Below, piece after piece: positions 29,036-36,148 of a DNA stretch of 41,594 bases. Source of the DNA: Pseudomonadota bacterium (GTDB lineage Bacteria > Pseudomonadota > Gammaproteobacteria > Steroidobacterales > Steroidobacteraceae); NCBI GenBank assembly GCA_023433705.1, contig JAEYUC010000104.1, positions 1 through 41,594 of the forward strand, given 5' to 3'. Position 1 is the stretch's first letter. Each line of letters starts with the position of its first letter. The notes beneath the pieces were generated by a model that saw only the letters and a list, made by a program, of their open reading frames with translations, was not told the DNA's origin and ran no database searches. Both the position numbers and the translations under genes were made by a program.

Positions 29036-29512
29036 ATGGCGTTGTGGAAAGATCAATCTGGCCGGGAACAGATCGTGCCGGAACCCGCAGCTAAGGCGCC
29101 CGAGAAGGTATCCGTCCTGGCACCGGCCGGCGAGCAGGCAACGCGCCCTGCCCCAACGCCGAGTCGCGCCGACGCATCGCTGAAGGAGTCGCTCATCGCC
29201 TCCGGCCTGACGATCGAAGGCAAGATCGAAGGCGCGGGTAACGTGCGCATCGCCGGCACGTTCAAGGGCGACGTGAGCGTCCAGGGCAACCTGACCATCG
29301 AGCCTGGCGCGCACCTCACCGGGGGCGTGAAGGCCGATACGGTGGTCGTCGGCGGACAGCTCGACGGCAACATCGATGCCGCCGCGCGCGTCGAACTACT
29401 CTCGACCGGCGTTCTCAACGGCGAACTCAAGGCCGGGTCGCTGACCGTGGCGGCGGGTTCGCGCATGCGCGGCAAGGCGGAATTCGGCTGGGACGAGAAG
29501 CCGAAGCACTGA
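29036..29512 (+). CDS. Bactofilin (polymer-forming cytoskeletal protein)
   Basis: A 158-residue bactofilin. ATG at 29036 is preceded by CAGGAGA, which favours it over the longer frame from 28916. A disordered head of about 55 residues (Pro/Ala-rich) leads into the DUF583 beta-helix. That domain has six-residue-type repeats such as ASGLTIEGKIEGAGNVRIAG, GDVSVQGNLTIEPGA and DTVVVGGQLDGNIDAAA. Bactofilins self-assemble without nucleotide into filaments that organise cell-wall enzymes, stalks or chromosome partition proteins. The zinc-ribbon gene follows after 7 bp and is probably cotranslated. Confidence 0.92.
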   Translation: MALWKDQSGREQIVPEPAAKAPEKVSVLAPAGEQATRPAPTPSRADASLKESLIASGLTIEGKIEGAGNVRIAGTFKGDVSVQGNLTIEPGAHLTGGVKADTVVVGGQLDGNIDAAARVELLSTGVLNGELKAGSLTVAAGSRMRGKAEFGWDEKPKH

Positions 29513-29519
29513 CCGGCAC

Positions 29520-29870
29520 ATGAATGTCCGTGTCGGCACGCCCGGCAAGACTCGAGTCTGTCCCCACTGCAAGTCGACGATCCTGGAAAGCGCCAGGATC
29601 TGCCCGAGTTGCCAGCACCACCTGCGTTTCGACCGCAAGTCGGACTTGGATGGCCGCAAGCAGCCGACGTTTTCCGCGCTGCGCGTAGAGGGCACGGTCC
29701 GTAATCCCGGGGGCGCGGACTCCTGGGAATATTCGGTCGTGGTGTCGATCCGCAATCACCGCGGCGAGGAAGTGGAACGCAGGGTCGTGGGTGTGGGCGC
29801 ACTCGCGCCCGACGAGACGCGCACCGTGATGCTGTCGGTCGACGTGTTCACGCCGCCCGACGGCAAGTAG
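29520..29870 (+). CDS. Zinc-ribbon protein next to bactofilin
   Basis: A 116-residue cytoplasmic protein. CPHC (about residue 14) and CPSC (about residue 29) are spaced as a treble-clef/zinc-ribbon four-Cys site. The rest is a beta-rich domain (SALRVEGTVRNPGGADSWEYSVVV as two short stretches, then TRTVMLSVDVFTPP). I do not recognise the C-terminal domain; it resembles small Ig-like or FxLYD-type modules. It is 7 bp downstream of the bactofilin gene, which suggests a role with that polymer. A strong hairpin follows its stop. Confidence 0.72.
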   Translation: MNVRVGTPGKTRVCPHCKSTILESARICPSCQHHLRFDRKSDLDGRKQPTFSALRVEGTVRNPGGADSWEYSVVVSIRNHRGEEVERRVVGVGALAPDETRTVMLSVDVFTPPDGK

Positions 29871-29883
29871 CTAGTCCTTTGTC

Positions 29884-29914
29884 CCTGGCGGGGTTCGCTC
29901 GAGCCCCTGCCAGG
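29884..29914 (+). terminator. Hairpin after the zinc-ribbon gene
   Basis: CCTGGCGGGG and CCCCTGCCAGG pair with a single bulged A around a 10-nt loop, 13 bp after the stop codon. The stem is strong but no T-run follows, so the terminator call is moderate. Confidence 0.5.
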
Positions 29915-30045
29915 ACCACTTCGGCATCTCGAGACCGCTAGGTTGTACTAGGCCGCATCCGTCCATTCAATCCGTTGTCCCACATCAGGCAACGCGATTT
30001 GTCCGATGGCGGCCGCGGAGCGGACAGCAAAACGTCTGGCTCGCG

Positions 30046-30777
30046 ATGTCCGAACTCACACGAGCTCTCGAGCCGAAGGGCCGGTTTGCGGCCTGGCGTT
30101 CCCGCGTGCGAGCCGCGGCGACCGATCCGGAGTCGCTGCGGGCATGGAGCGTGATCGCCAACGACGGGATCATCGCGACTGCCGGCATCCTCGAAGGCTT
30201 CGCGGGCGCCGGCGCGGGCCACGCGACGCTGGTGACCGCGGCCACCTCGGCGACCATCGCCGGCATGCTGAGCGCGGGCGGCTCGGAATGGGCCGAGGCG
30301 GCGGCCGAGCGCGAGGGTCAATTGACGGCCGCGGCGGAGGAAGCTGCTGACCTCGCACGCCAACCCGAGGTGGAACGAGCCGAACTCATTGCCTACTACG
30401 AAGCGAAGGGACTCAGAAGCGAACTTGCAGCAGAGGTCGCCACGGAGCTGATGGCCCGCGGTGCACTCGACGCCCAGCTGGAAAGCGAACACGGAATTCT
30501 CGAAGTGACCTCGCGTGCCGACGTCATGCGAGCGGGGATCGGAGGTGCGATCGCCTATGGCATCGGCGCGTTCATTCCGCTCGTGATCACGCTCTCGGCG
30601 CCCGTGGAGGCGGAACCCTGGTTGATCCTGGTCGCGGCGATCGTGTCACTCACGTTGACGTCGATCGTCAGCGCGCGCACCGGGCACATGAACCTGGCGC
30701 GCACGGTGCGAAGGACACTCACCGTCGGCATCTCGACGCTGGTTGTGAGCTACCTCGTGGGCAGGATGATCTTTTGA
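30046..30777 (+). CDS. VIT1/CCC1-family membrane transporter
   Basis: A 243-residue inner-membrane protein of the VIT1/CCC1 iron/manganese transporter family. WSVIANDGIIATAGILEGFAG is the first helix with the family's conserved N/D-G pattern. SATIAGMLSAGGSEWAEAAAEREGQ is the second helix leading into the cytoplasmic metal-binding region rich in Glu (ERAELIAYYEAKGL, ESEHGILE). Three more helices follow, ending VGISTLVVSYLVGRMIF. The expected role is moving Fe2+ or Mn2+ out of the cytoplasm. It is shorter than plant VIT1 but normal for bacteria. It converges on the next gene with 14 bp between. Confidence 0.87.
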   Translation: MSELTRALEPKGRFAAWRSRVRAAATDPESLRAWSVIANDGIIATAGILEGFAGAGAGHATLVTAATSATIAGMLSAGGSEWAEAAAEREGQLTAAAEEAADLARQPEVERAELIAYYEAKGLRSELAAEVATELMARGALDAQLESEHGILEVTSRADVMRAGIGGAIAYGIGAFIPLVITLSAPVEAEPWLILVAAIVSLTLTSIVSARTGHMNLARTVRRTLTVGISTLVVSYLVGRMIF

Positions 30778-30791
30778 TGCCGCGCTCGCGG

Positions 30792-31049
30792 CTAGGAGAA
30801 CAACGCGTGCAGCAGTTGCATGACCTGGACGCAACCGTAAAGAACCACGACTCCCACGCCAAAAAAAACCATTTTCGACAGCGTGCCGCCACCCTCTTCT
30901 CGACCAGGCGCGTCGTTGGCGGATTCCAGTTTGGAGGCAAGGATCAACATGGGCGCCGCCATGAGGAGCGTAACCACGATGGGAGCCTTGAACGTGATCG
31001 CCAGGCACGGCGGAACCACGAGCAGCAGTAGCAGGATGAACTTGATCAT
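30792..31049 (-). CDS. Small membrane protein, unknown
   Basis: An 85-residue protein with hydrophobic segments at the N terminus (FILLLLLVVPPCLA, then PIVVTLLMAAPMLIL) and near the C terminus (MVFFGVGVVVLYGCVQVM). A short polar linker (ESANDAPGREEGGG) joins them. I do not recognise a family. It is tail-to-tail with the VIT1-type gene. The 110 bp between it and tspO show no clear promoter or terminator, so it may be read from the tspO side. Confidence 0.6.
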   Translation of the reverse strand: MIKFILLLLLVVPPCLAITFKAPIVVTLLMAAPMLILASKLESANDAPGREEGGGTLSKMVFFGVGVVVLYGCVQVMQLLHALFS

Positions 31050-31159
31050 GCGGGCTAACGGGAATCCGATGGCGTGAAGCCGGTTACGATCGCATCGTAT
31101 TCCGTCAGTTGTGCAGAGTGGGAAATCAGCAGTTCAAAGTGTGATGCACTGGTGATTCG

Positions 31160-31666
31160 TCACAGCAAACCGGGATTGAGTCGCCATGTGAAGTACGTGA
31201 GCGCCGAGGCGAACGTCACCCAACCCAGGTATGGAAGCAGCAGGACGGCGGCCAGGGGTTTGAGCCGCCAGAACGACACCACGGTCGCGACGATCAAACA
31301 CCAAAGCAGCACGACCTCCGCGAACGCCAGGTCGCCGCGCCGCCACTCGAAGAAGAGCCAGCTCCAGAGCGCATTGACGGCGAGCTGGAGGATGAAGAGC
31401 ACGAGCGCCACTCTTGCTCTCCTGAAGCCGTGCGCGCGCCAGACGAGCCAGGCGGCGACGCCCATCAGGAAATAAAGCACCGTCCACACGGGCGAGAACA
31501 GCCAGGCAGGCGGCGCCCAATCCGGGCGGACGAGTTGCCGGTAGAAATCTCCTGCTGCCGCGGATGCCACCGCCCCGATGCCGGCGGCCGCGAAGCACAG
31601 GACCAGCCAACCGAGAAGCCCGACGAACTGGCGCGAAGTGGTGGACTGGATGGAGGCCGGCGTCAT
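31160..31666 (-). CDS. tspO: TspO/MBR-family membrane protein
   Basis: A 168-residue five-helix tryptophan-rich sensory protein. RPDWAPPAWLFSPVWTVLYFLMG (as two stretches) is the conserved loop and second helix. LAVNALWSWLFFEWRRGD and LLPYLGWVTFASALTYFTWRLN are the family's other Trp-rich signatures. TspO proteins bind porphyrins and cholesterol-like molecules and act in stress and tetrapyrrole control. ATG at 31666 overlaps the stop of a truncated NTF2-like frame (ATGA), showing it was once the second gene of a coupled pair. It borders the integron array. Confidence 0.93.
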   Translation of the reverse strand: MTPASIQSTTSRQFVGLLGWLVLCFAAAGIGAVASAAAGDFYRQLVRPDWAPPAWLFSPVWTVLYFLMGVAAWLVWRAHGFRRARVALVLFILQLAVNALWSWLFFEWRRGDLAFAEVVLLWCLIVATVVSFWRLKPLAAVLLLPYLGWVTFASALTYFTWRLNPGLL

Positions 31667-31746
31667 TCCACTATCTTCCAGTATGAATCCTTGTGTACCA
31701 CTTTGCCTTCGCGAAACTCATAGTGATCGCATCCACGCACCGCGAT
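31663..31746 (-). pseudogene. C-terminal remnant of an NTF2/SnoaL-like gene, cut by the array
   Basis: Reading into tspO, a frame with no usable start ends RGCDHYEFREGKVVHKDSYW and then KIVE, stopping at 31663. That ending is typical of the last strands of NTF2/SnoaL-like proteins. Its stop overlaps the tspO ATG. Upstream, at about 31747, the sequence turns into degenerate attC DNA, so the first ~100 codons of the gene are missing. I infer that array growth or a deletion at the array's distal end removed them. Confidence 0.6.
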
Positions 31747-31832
31747 CGGATTGATGCCGCGACTCGAGTTCGCACGTCTGCGGAGGCCCGGCACACTATC
31801 TATCACGCCTCCGCTCCTGCGAGGTATCGGAT
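31747..31832 (-). repeat. Degenerate terminal attC
   Basis: CCGGCACACTATCTATCACG and then CCTCCGCTCCTGCGAGG align with the inner part of intact attC sites (TTGGCACTTTATCTATCACG type). Both core boxes are lost (TATCGGA at the right). It marks the distal end of the array. Confidence 0.7.
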
Positions 31833-32152
31833 GGCGCCTTTTTCAAGTGCGCTGCAATAGTTGCTACCAGCTCGTCGATGCCGCACTCGTTACGTTCGTC
31901 GCCTGGTGTGTACGGGGAATCCGCCCACTCCCCTTCCGGCGGAAACTCCAAACTGACGAAGTATGGATCGACCGCTTCCGGGGTCACCGAAATGTAGGCG
32001 AGCACTCCGGCGTTATGCGGCGAAGCGATTCCAATAGCCATCGGATCGTCCGGCCAATGATCCACGACTTGAAATGCGTCGCTGCCCAAGCGGTTGCGCA
32101 GCGCATCCAGGAGGTCAACCACGAGCTTTGCTTTTGAAAGTGCGTTACTCAA
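31796..32152 (-). CDS. Cassette protein, unknown (oldest recognisable cassette)
   Basis: A 118-residue soluble protein I do not recognise. It starts MSNALSKAKLVVDLLDALRN, continues through a beta-rich middle (NAGVLAYISVTPEAVDPY, then FVSLEFPPEG), and ends DTSQERRRDR. That ending is a mutated form of the attC-encoded NTSLERTR tail seen in other cassettes, so the ORF runs into the degenerate terminal attC as the others do. A conserved-looking GIDELVATIAAHLKKA helix precedes the tail. Its size and acidity would suit an immunity or regulatory protein, but that is a guess. Confidence 0.65.
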   Translation of the reverse strand: MSNALSKAKLVVDLLDALRNRLGSDAFQVVDHWPDDPMAIGIASPHNAGVLAYISVTPEAVDPYFVSLEFPPEGEWADSPYTPGDERNECGIDELVATIAAHLKKAPSDTSQERRRDR

Positions 32153-32188
32153 TTGCGATCAACCGCCTGCGGTGCGTGGGTGTCAGGC
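32153..32188 (-). repeat. Truncated or degenerate attC
   Basis: Only about 36 bp separate the flanking cassette ORFs. The right core is GTCAGGC, one change from GTTAGGC. No proper left core or long palindrome is left, so the site is probably inactive. Confidence 0.45.
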
Positions 32189-32488
32189 GACACCCGCTGT
32201 CCGCCAGAACGAAATCTCCGGCGGACCACTCAAGAATGCGCCCGCCTCACTTATGAAGGCCTGAATGTGCGGCTGCTGCATGTGCGGCCCGAGGAACTCG
32301 TCTCGGCTTGTCCAGCGCTCCAACAGCGTGACGCGGGTCTGATCGGAATCTTCTTGCAGTATCTCGATTCCCTTGCAGGCTGGCTCGCTCGTCAGAACGG
32401 TCGAAACGAGCGAAGCAATCGCCCTCAAAGCTGTTTGCACCTGATCTGGCCGCAAGCGATAGGAAACAATCACGGTAGTGTCGTTCAT
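32183..32488 (-). CDS. Cassette: antibiotic-biosynthesis-monooxygenase (ABM)-like protein
   Basis: A 101-residue ferredoxin-like-fold protein. DTTVIVSYRLRPDQVQTALR is the first strand and helix. ILQEDSDQTRVTLLERWTSR is the diagnostic strand pair of ABM/quinol-monooxygenase domains, and MQQPHIQAFISEAGAFLSGP matches the conserved terminal helix (H..F). Relatives are cofactor-free monooxygenases or dimeric stress proteins; activity here is unknown. The stop at 32183 falls within the degenerate attC core, and the ATG at 32488 lies next to another decayed site. Confidence 0.75.
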   Translation of the reverse strand: MNDTTVIVSYRLRPDQVQTALRAIASLVSTVLTSEPACKGIEILQEDSDQTRVTLLERWTSRDEFLGPHMQQPHIQAFISEAGAFLSGPPEISFWRTAGVA

Positions 32489-32575
32489 TCGAAGTATCGT
32501 CCTCTGAGTGCCGTCGACGAGTGATCTGGGTGGGCCGCGGGCCTCCTTCGGATAGCCGAGGCTGACGTGTTAGAG
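32489..32575 (-). repeat. Degenerate attC between two cassettes
   Basis: The 81-bp gap between ORFs ends at the right with GTTAGAG (32569-32575), which is CTCTAAC on the minus strand and close to RYYYAAC. The interior no longer resembles the intact sites, and the left box is not recognisable. Confidence 0.4.
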
Positions 32576-33415
32576 GTCATCGCGATTCGGGTGAACCAGG
32601 AATCTTTTGCCACTCATGTCTATGCAAACGACATTCGCCGCGAAGAAATCGTATCCGATGTATCCAGACACCTCCGCAGGCTCGCCGAAGTCAAACATAT
32701 GCAGGCGCATTGGGCCAAAGTCTTCGCTACCGATCTTGAACTTACTGCTAACGTACAAATTGCCATCGGTTGCGGCCCCACGCTCAGCCACCAGGCCTTT
32801 CCGAACGATCATCGCTGGTGCTCCGGTATCCCAGACGAACCGGTGATCTCCGAGATCAGAACTGACTTTCGTGATGGGCTCGCCCCCCATGTCAGGATCG
32901 AAGCGAATCTCTGTTCCGGAACAACCAAACGCTTCGGGATTCTTGATGTCATTAGGGATGAAGGTCATCGATCGCCGGCCATAGTCGACTACCAGCTTGT
33001 ATGATCGAATCAAAGCAGGACCGATGTAGCCCTCGCCCCCGGGTGTCTTTCTATAGGTTGCTGACTCCGCATCCTCATGCCCCTTGACCCCGTGAAATGT
33101 CAGGGAGCCGATCCGTATCTCTGGGACACGAAGTTTTTGGCTTTCGAGCCTGTTCCCCATCGCATCGAGCCAGGCGTAGGTTTCCGCGAGCCGCTCCACT
33201 CTCAGAGATCGGAGTGCGTCGGTGGTCAGGACGATTTCGTCGCTGCCTCCCAAGTCGAACATGACTGCCACAGAGCGTTCACCGATCGAGACCTTCAGCA
33301 CCGGAAAATTGTTGACCAACTCAATCGGAACGGTCACCGGTGATTGCGCAGATGTCCCACAAGCAGCGGCGCCAGCTACAAAGATGGCTGCGAATGCAAA
33401 GAGCTCACGTGACAT
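32570..33415 (-). CDS. Cassette: exported retropepsin-like aspartic protease-fold protein
   Basis: A 281-residue protein and the largest cassette gene. ATG at 33415 is preceded by AAGG; the N terminus (LFAFAAIFVAGAAACGTSAQ) is a signal peptide, possibly with a weak lipobox. Two acid-protease-like loops occur: VMFDLGGSDEIVLTT (about residue 53, DLGG instead of DTG) and FVWDTGAPAMIVRKG (about residue 190, intact DTGA). FIGPALIRSYKLVVDYG-like text (YIGPALIRSYKLVVDYGRR) matches aspartyl-protease-family strands. One loop is therefore canonical and one altered. It may be a periplasmic protease or a binding derivative. The stop is in a degenerate attC. Confidence 0.78.
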   Translation of the reverse strand: MSRELFAFAAIFVAGAAACGTSAQSPVTVPIELVNNFPVLKVSIGERSVAVMFDLGGSDEIVLTTDALRSLRVERLAETYAWLDAMGNRLESQKLRVPEIRIGSLTFHGVKGHEDAESATYRKTPGGEGYIGPALIRSYKLVVDYGRRSMTFIPNDIKNPEAFGCSGTEIRFDPDMGGEPITKVSSDLGDHRFVWDTGAPAMIVRKGLVAERGAATDGNLYVSSKFKIGSEDFGPMRLHMFDFGEPAEVSGYIGYDFFAANVVCIDMSGKRFLVHPNRDDL

Positions 33416-33462
33416 CAAATCACCCTTAGGCCACGGTCTCGAGGACGAAGCGCCCCCATGCG

Positions 33463-33557
33463 CAAACGATGCACGCAAATGCCACGCACCAGGCAGCGTG
33501 AGCTGAAACGTAGATCAAGGTTAATGCCTTTGGCCCTCTATGACCGAGGTGTTAAAC
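33463..33557 (-). repeat. Degenerate attC
   Basis: The right part GACCGAGGTGTTAAAC matches intact sites (AACGAGGTGTTAGAC), with GTTTAAC on the minus strand fitting RYYYAAC. The interior and the left core (perhaps CGCAAAC at 33463) have drifted. The left boundary is uncertain. Confidence 0.5.
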
Positions 33558-33566
33558 GGCGAGCAG

Positions 33567-34004
33567 TCACTCGATTCTCCTGAAGTCCACGACGTAGTAC
33601 TGAACGGCGTGATCCGTCATCCATCTTGAGTAGTTCGCATCAATGAACTCAGGGTAGCCGAGAGATCTGTTGAAGCGCACAAGATAGCGCGGGGGCCGCT
33701 CCTCCCGGTTTGACCGAATCGTGGTGAATATCCGCGGAATAGATCCGAAGTTCTGCGCCATCTCTGATTCCGGACTGCAGGTGCCGAACTTCACCGTTTT
33801 CCCACCTCGCACCTCGACCTCTACGCGGGGACCTGGTGAACAATCCGTGCTCCGCAAAAGCGAACCCACGCCGAGCGTGAAGTTGTAGTTCTCGACTCCA
33901 CTGGCCCTCCACTTCGCTTCGGCGGCGCTGATGTGATTCAGGGGAACCAGGTTCGCACAGGCCGCCAAGGTTGTAGCTGCAAGGATGGCGACGAAGCGAT
34001 ACAT
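33567..34004 (-). CDS. Cassette: DUF6174-like lipoprotein
   Basis: A 145-residue lipoprotein. The signal FVAILAATTLAACANLVP has a lipobox LAAC at residues 12-15. AKWRASGVENYNFTLGVGSL matches the DUF6174 opening (W...G..NY.F), and VEVEVRGGKTVKFGTC follows as the conserved strand. PPRYLVRFNRSLGYPEFIDA is the typical end of that domain. Function unknown. The ORF stops before the attC core, so it lacks the attC-encoded tail. ATG lies 6 nt inside the preceding attC's R' box. Confidence 0.78.
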   Translation of the reverse strand: MYRFVAILAATTLAACANLVPLNHISAAEAKWRASGVENYNFTLGVGSLLRSTDCSPGPRVEVEVRGGKTVKFGTCSPESEMAQNFGSIPRIFTTIRSNREERPPRYLVRFNRSLGYPEFIDANYSRWMTDHAVQYYVVDFRRIE

Positions 34005-34009
34005 AAGGC

Positions 34010-34097
34010 GTCTAACGAATGACTTGAGCGGCGCGCACGCGGGCGTCTGAGCTTGGCACTTGATCCCTCACGCATCCGCTACAGCGAGGTGTCATGT
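34010..34097 (-). repeat. attC site with decayed R'' box
   Basis: An 88-bp site. The cut-site box R' is intact (GTCTAAC on plus, GTTAGAC on minus). R'' reads GTCATGT in place of GTTAGGC. The interior AGCTTGGCACTTGATCCCTC matches the consensus. Confidence 0.85.
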
Positions 34098-34478
34098 GCA
34101 CCCAGGCAACGCCGCGGGGGGAGCCATTCGCGACTTATGCCATCTCACCGTACTGTCCTCAGACGAGTTCAGTGGAGCAAGCGTCACCTCAACCTGGAAA
34201 ATCCCTGACTTCGCTTCAGCTATCAACGGCTTGAATCCTGCGGCCAAAACACCGATCTCGAAAGGAAGTGCGTCGCCTCCACTGAGCCTGAAGCAACCAT
34301 TCGCGTCAGAGGTGCCATTCATGCTGTGAAGCCGAATGGCTGCACCCGAAACGGGCTTGCCTGCAACAGAAGTTACTCTACCCGCAACGGTCATCATCGG
34401 GCGGCACGGCGCAAAGGCGCAGCATCCTGAAATCATCAAGCTGACTACAATCGCAAGGAAGCTGGCGCCAAGGTTCAC
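34092..34478 (-). CDS. Cassette: lipoprotein with a carboxypeptidase-regulatory-like domain
   Basis: A 128-residue protein starting at GTG 34478 (VNLGASFLAIVVSLMISGC), which gives a proper signal with lipobox SGC. The longer frame begins inside the attC and is not used. PMMTVAGRVTSVAGKPVSGA followed by AIRLHSMNGTSDANGCFRL is the strand pattern of carboxypeptidase-regulatory-like (CarboxypepD_reg) domains, about residues 35-105. Such domains are beta-sandwich modules without enzymatic activity. Its stop overlaps the decayed R'' of the attC at 34010-34097. Function unknown. Confidence 0.72.
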   Translation of the reverse strand: MNLGASFLAIVVSLMISGCCAFAPCRPMMTVAGRVTSVAGKPVSGAAIRLHSMNGTSDANGCFRLSGGDALPFEIGVLAAGFKPLIAEAKSGIFQVEVTLAPLNSSEDSTVRWHKSRMAPPAALPGCT

Positions 34479-34484
34479 GGATGC

Positions 34485-34530
34485 CCCTGACGATTGAGTT
34501 GCGCGGCGCGGGTGCCGCGGCATGTTAGGC
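34485..34530 (-). repeat. Half-length attC (46 bp), inner half deleted
   Basis: The left half (CGATTGAGTTGCGCGGCGCG) and the right core GTTAGGC are present, but the roughly 40-bp TTGGCACTTTATC...GCTCC segment is missing. The left core reads CCCTGAC, a mismatch to GTTRRRY on the minus strand. Probably unable to recombine. Confidence 0.75.
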
Positions 34531-34531
34531 C

Positions 34532-34990
34532 TCATGCGCTGACACACTGCAACGCGCGCCTGAGGCGATTCGCCACGTCAAGCCGCTCTTCCGTCGCGTA
34601 AAGCGCTGCTTCTCCCCGATAGAGGCCGTCATCCCGGAAGCGAGGAAAGACATGCAGATGGAAATGCCAAACATCCTGATTACCGGCGGGACCATTGTGT
34701 TGCCGGGTAGAGATGCCCTCGCATTCAAATGCTATCCGTAATGCGTTCGCCACCAGGCGAGTCGCGCGAAAGAAATCTTCGCCAAGGTCGTCGGGGATAT
34801 CCAGCACATTCTCATAGTGGACCCTCGGCACGATGAGACAGTTGCCGCGGACGCCCGCGTAGTGATGCAGCGGAACGAAGGAGAACACGCGCGGCTCCAC
34901 CAGGACGATCGCCGACGAGGGATCCGGCTCATGCAGTGAATTTGCCAAGTGACAGAACGGACATTCATAGCCAGCCGGCGCGTGCCTCAT
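34532..34990 (-). CDS. Cassette: HIT-family protein
   Basis: A 152-residue histidine-triad protein. The start is ATG 34990 (MRHAPAGYECPFCHLANS), 4 nt inside the preceding R' box; a TTG at 34999 would lie in the box itself. CPFC is followed by no second CxxC pair but by VLVEPRVFSFVPLHHYAGVR, the conserved HIT strand. QDVWHFHLHVFPRFRDD carries the HxHxH catalytic triad (about residue 115). HIT proteins hydrolyse nucleotide phosphoramidates or dinucleoside polyphosphates. The ORF ends right after R'' and has no attC-encoded tail. Confidence 0.87.
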   Translation of the reverse strand: MRHAPAGYECPFCHLANSLHEPDPSSAIVLVEPRVFSFVPLHHYAGVRGNCLIVPRVHYENVLDIPDDLGEDFFRATRLVANALRIAFECEGISTRQHNGPAGNQDVWHFHLHVFPRFRDDGLYRGEAALYATEERLDVANRLRRALQCVSA

Positions 34991-34993
34991 GAG

Positions 34994-35078
34994 GCACAAC
35001 GGAGTTGCGCGACGCGCGCGCCGACGATTGAGTTTGGCACTTTATGCTTCACGCGTCCGCTCCAGCGATTTGTTGGGC
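34994..35078 (-). repeat. attC site with divergent boxes
   Basis: An 85-bp site. R'' is GCCCAAC on the minus strand (fits RYYYAAC). R' is GTTGTGC, which breaks GTTRRRY. The inner TTTGGCACTTTATGCTTCAC matches the array consensus. Confidence 0.82.
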
Positions 35079-35569
35079 ACCAAGCGTTGAATCGACTTCC
35101 AAAAAAACTCCATTGATTCGTCGCTTGGGAAAGATCTGCGAGGAAACAAATGAAACAATCCTGGCGCGACCTGTATATAGACGAAATTACTAGACCTATG
35201 CAGCGCAGTTGCCCCGCCCCATTTCGTCAAAGTTTCGTTGGCACTCGTGATCTCCATAAGGCCGTCTTCGCGCACCTGGTACTCGTGCCAACCCAGAACA
35301 CCATTGCTCTCACGTGAGGCCAAGAAGATAACCACAAGATTCAGAAGAAACATCAAGACCGCGGCGCCAAGAACGAATATGACAGCAGTCAAAGCGATAG
35401 CCCCGTATTCAATGCCAGAGGCTGGTGTCTTGCGTGTCATGGACAATTGAACGACGATGAAAGCTGCAAGCGCCGCCAGAACCCAGCGGAAACTCGCGTG
35501 TCGTGGGAGCGCAAATATGCTCAACCGGGCGAGATCCCACCTGGTGATGTGCACGCTAACGGTCGTCAT
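35042..35569 (-). CDS. Cassette: YcxB-like membrane protein
   Basis: A 175-residue membrane protein. Two hydrophobic segments (FRWVLAALAAFIVVQLSM and AVIFVLGAAVLMFLLNLVVIFLA as two stretches) precede a C-terminal YcxB-like domain. That domain shows EYQVREDGLMEITSANETLT, then KWGGATALHRSSNFVYIQV and HLFPRRSF, the family's terminal strand. Function unknown. The last residues NKSLERTREA are encoded by the attC site, so the body ends about ten residues earlier. ATG starts 11 nt inside the preceding R' box. Confidence 0.76.
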   Translation of the reverse strand: MTTVSVHITRWDLARLSIFALPRHASFRWVLAALAAFIVVQLSMTRKTPASGIEYGAIALTAVIFVLGAAVLMFLLNLVVIFLASRESNGVLGWHEYQVREDGLMEITSANETLTKWGGATALHRSSNFVYIQVAPGLFHLFPRRSFPSDESMEFFWKSIQRLVPNKSLERTREA

Positions 35570-35579
35570 TGCGATTGGT

Positions 35580-35683
35580 GCCTAACGGTTGAGTTGAGCG
35601 GCGCGCACGCCGATGTATGAGCTTGGCACTTATCTTTCTTGGCAGTTTAATTTCCATGCGTTCGCTCCAACGATGTGTTAGGC
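35580..35683 (-). repeat. attC site, 104 bp (16 bp longer than its neighbours)
   Basis: Both core boxes are intact (GCCTAAC and GTTAGGC on plus). Extra bases (CTTGGCAGTTTAATTTC) lie in the loop region between the TTGGCAC and GCGTTCGCTCC segments, so the hairpin loop is longer. Confidence 0.9.
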
Positions 35684-35684
35684 A

Positions 35685-36143
35685 TCACTCGACCAGCCGG
35701 AGCTGCGCTCGATTAAACCGCAGCTCGGGCGCCTCGTCTCCGAGATCATCTCCCACTAAAACAGTCAGGTCGAAGCACGATGGGTCCTGTACCGAAATTC
35801 GCACCGCGCCATTGAACTTCGACAGGTCGCTCATGCGACTTGCACCATGGCCGGCCGAGAACTCCACTGCTTCCGAGGCAAACTGAAACTCTTGATATTG
35901 CGGCGCAGAGGACAATGGCGGACGGAGCGTGCCGACATACCAATCGGTTGGGATGTATGTTATTGCCTCTACATGACCACACGAAATAACGACTCGGACG
36001 TAGCTGAACACCGAGTTGGCTGGCAGCTTCGGCTGGCGAAACTGCAAACCTAATCCTCGCAATGAGGAGGTGGGGCTTGTAGCGCCAGCTGCCAGTGGCG
36101 CGAAAGGGACCACCAAGAGCGCTGCCGTTCGCGATGACCGCAT
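35685..36143 (-). CDS. Cassette: exported protein, unknown
   Basis: A 152-residue protein with a signal-like N terminus (RSSRTAALLVVPFAPLAAGA). The rest is beta-rich: VFSYVRVVISCGHVEAITYI, then FNGAVRISVQDPSCFDLTVL and ELRFNRAQLRLVE. Two Cys are present in the mature part and could form a disulphide. I do not recognise a family. The ORF stops just inside the right attC core and lacks the tail. Codons and base composition look less GC-rich than in the chromosomal genes to the left. Confidence 0.65.
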   Translation of the reverse strand: MRSSRTAALLVVPFAPLAAGATSPTSSLRGLGLQFRQPKLPANSVFSYVRVVISCGHVEAITYIPTDWYVGTLRPPLSSAPQYQEFQFASEAVEFSAGHGASRMSDLSKFNGAVRISVQDPSCFDLTVLVGDDLGDEAPELRFNRAQLRLVE

Positions 36144-36148
36144 GTAAT

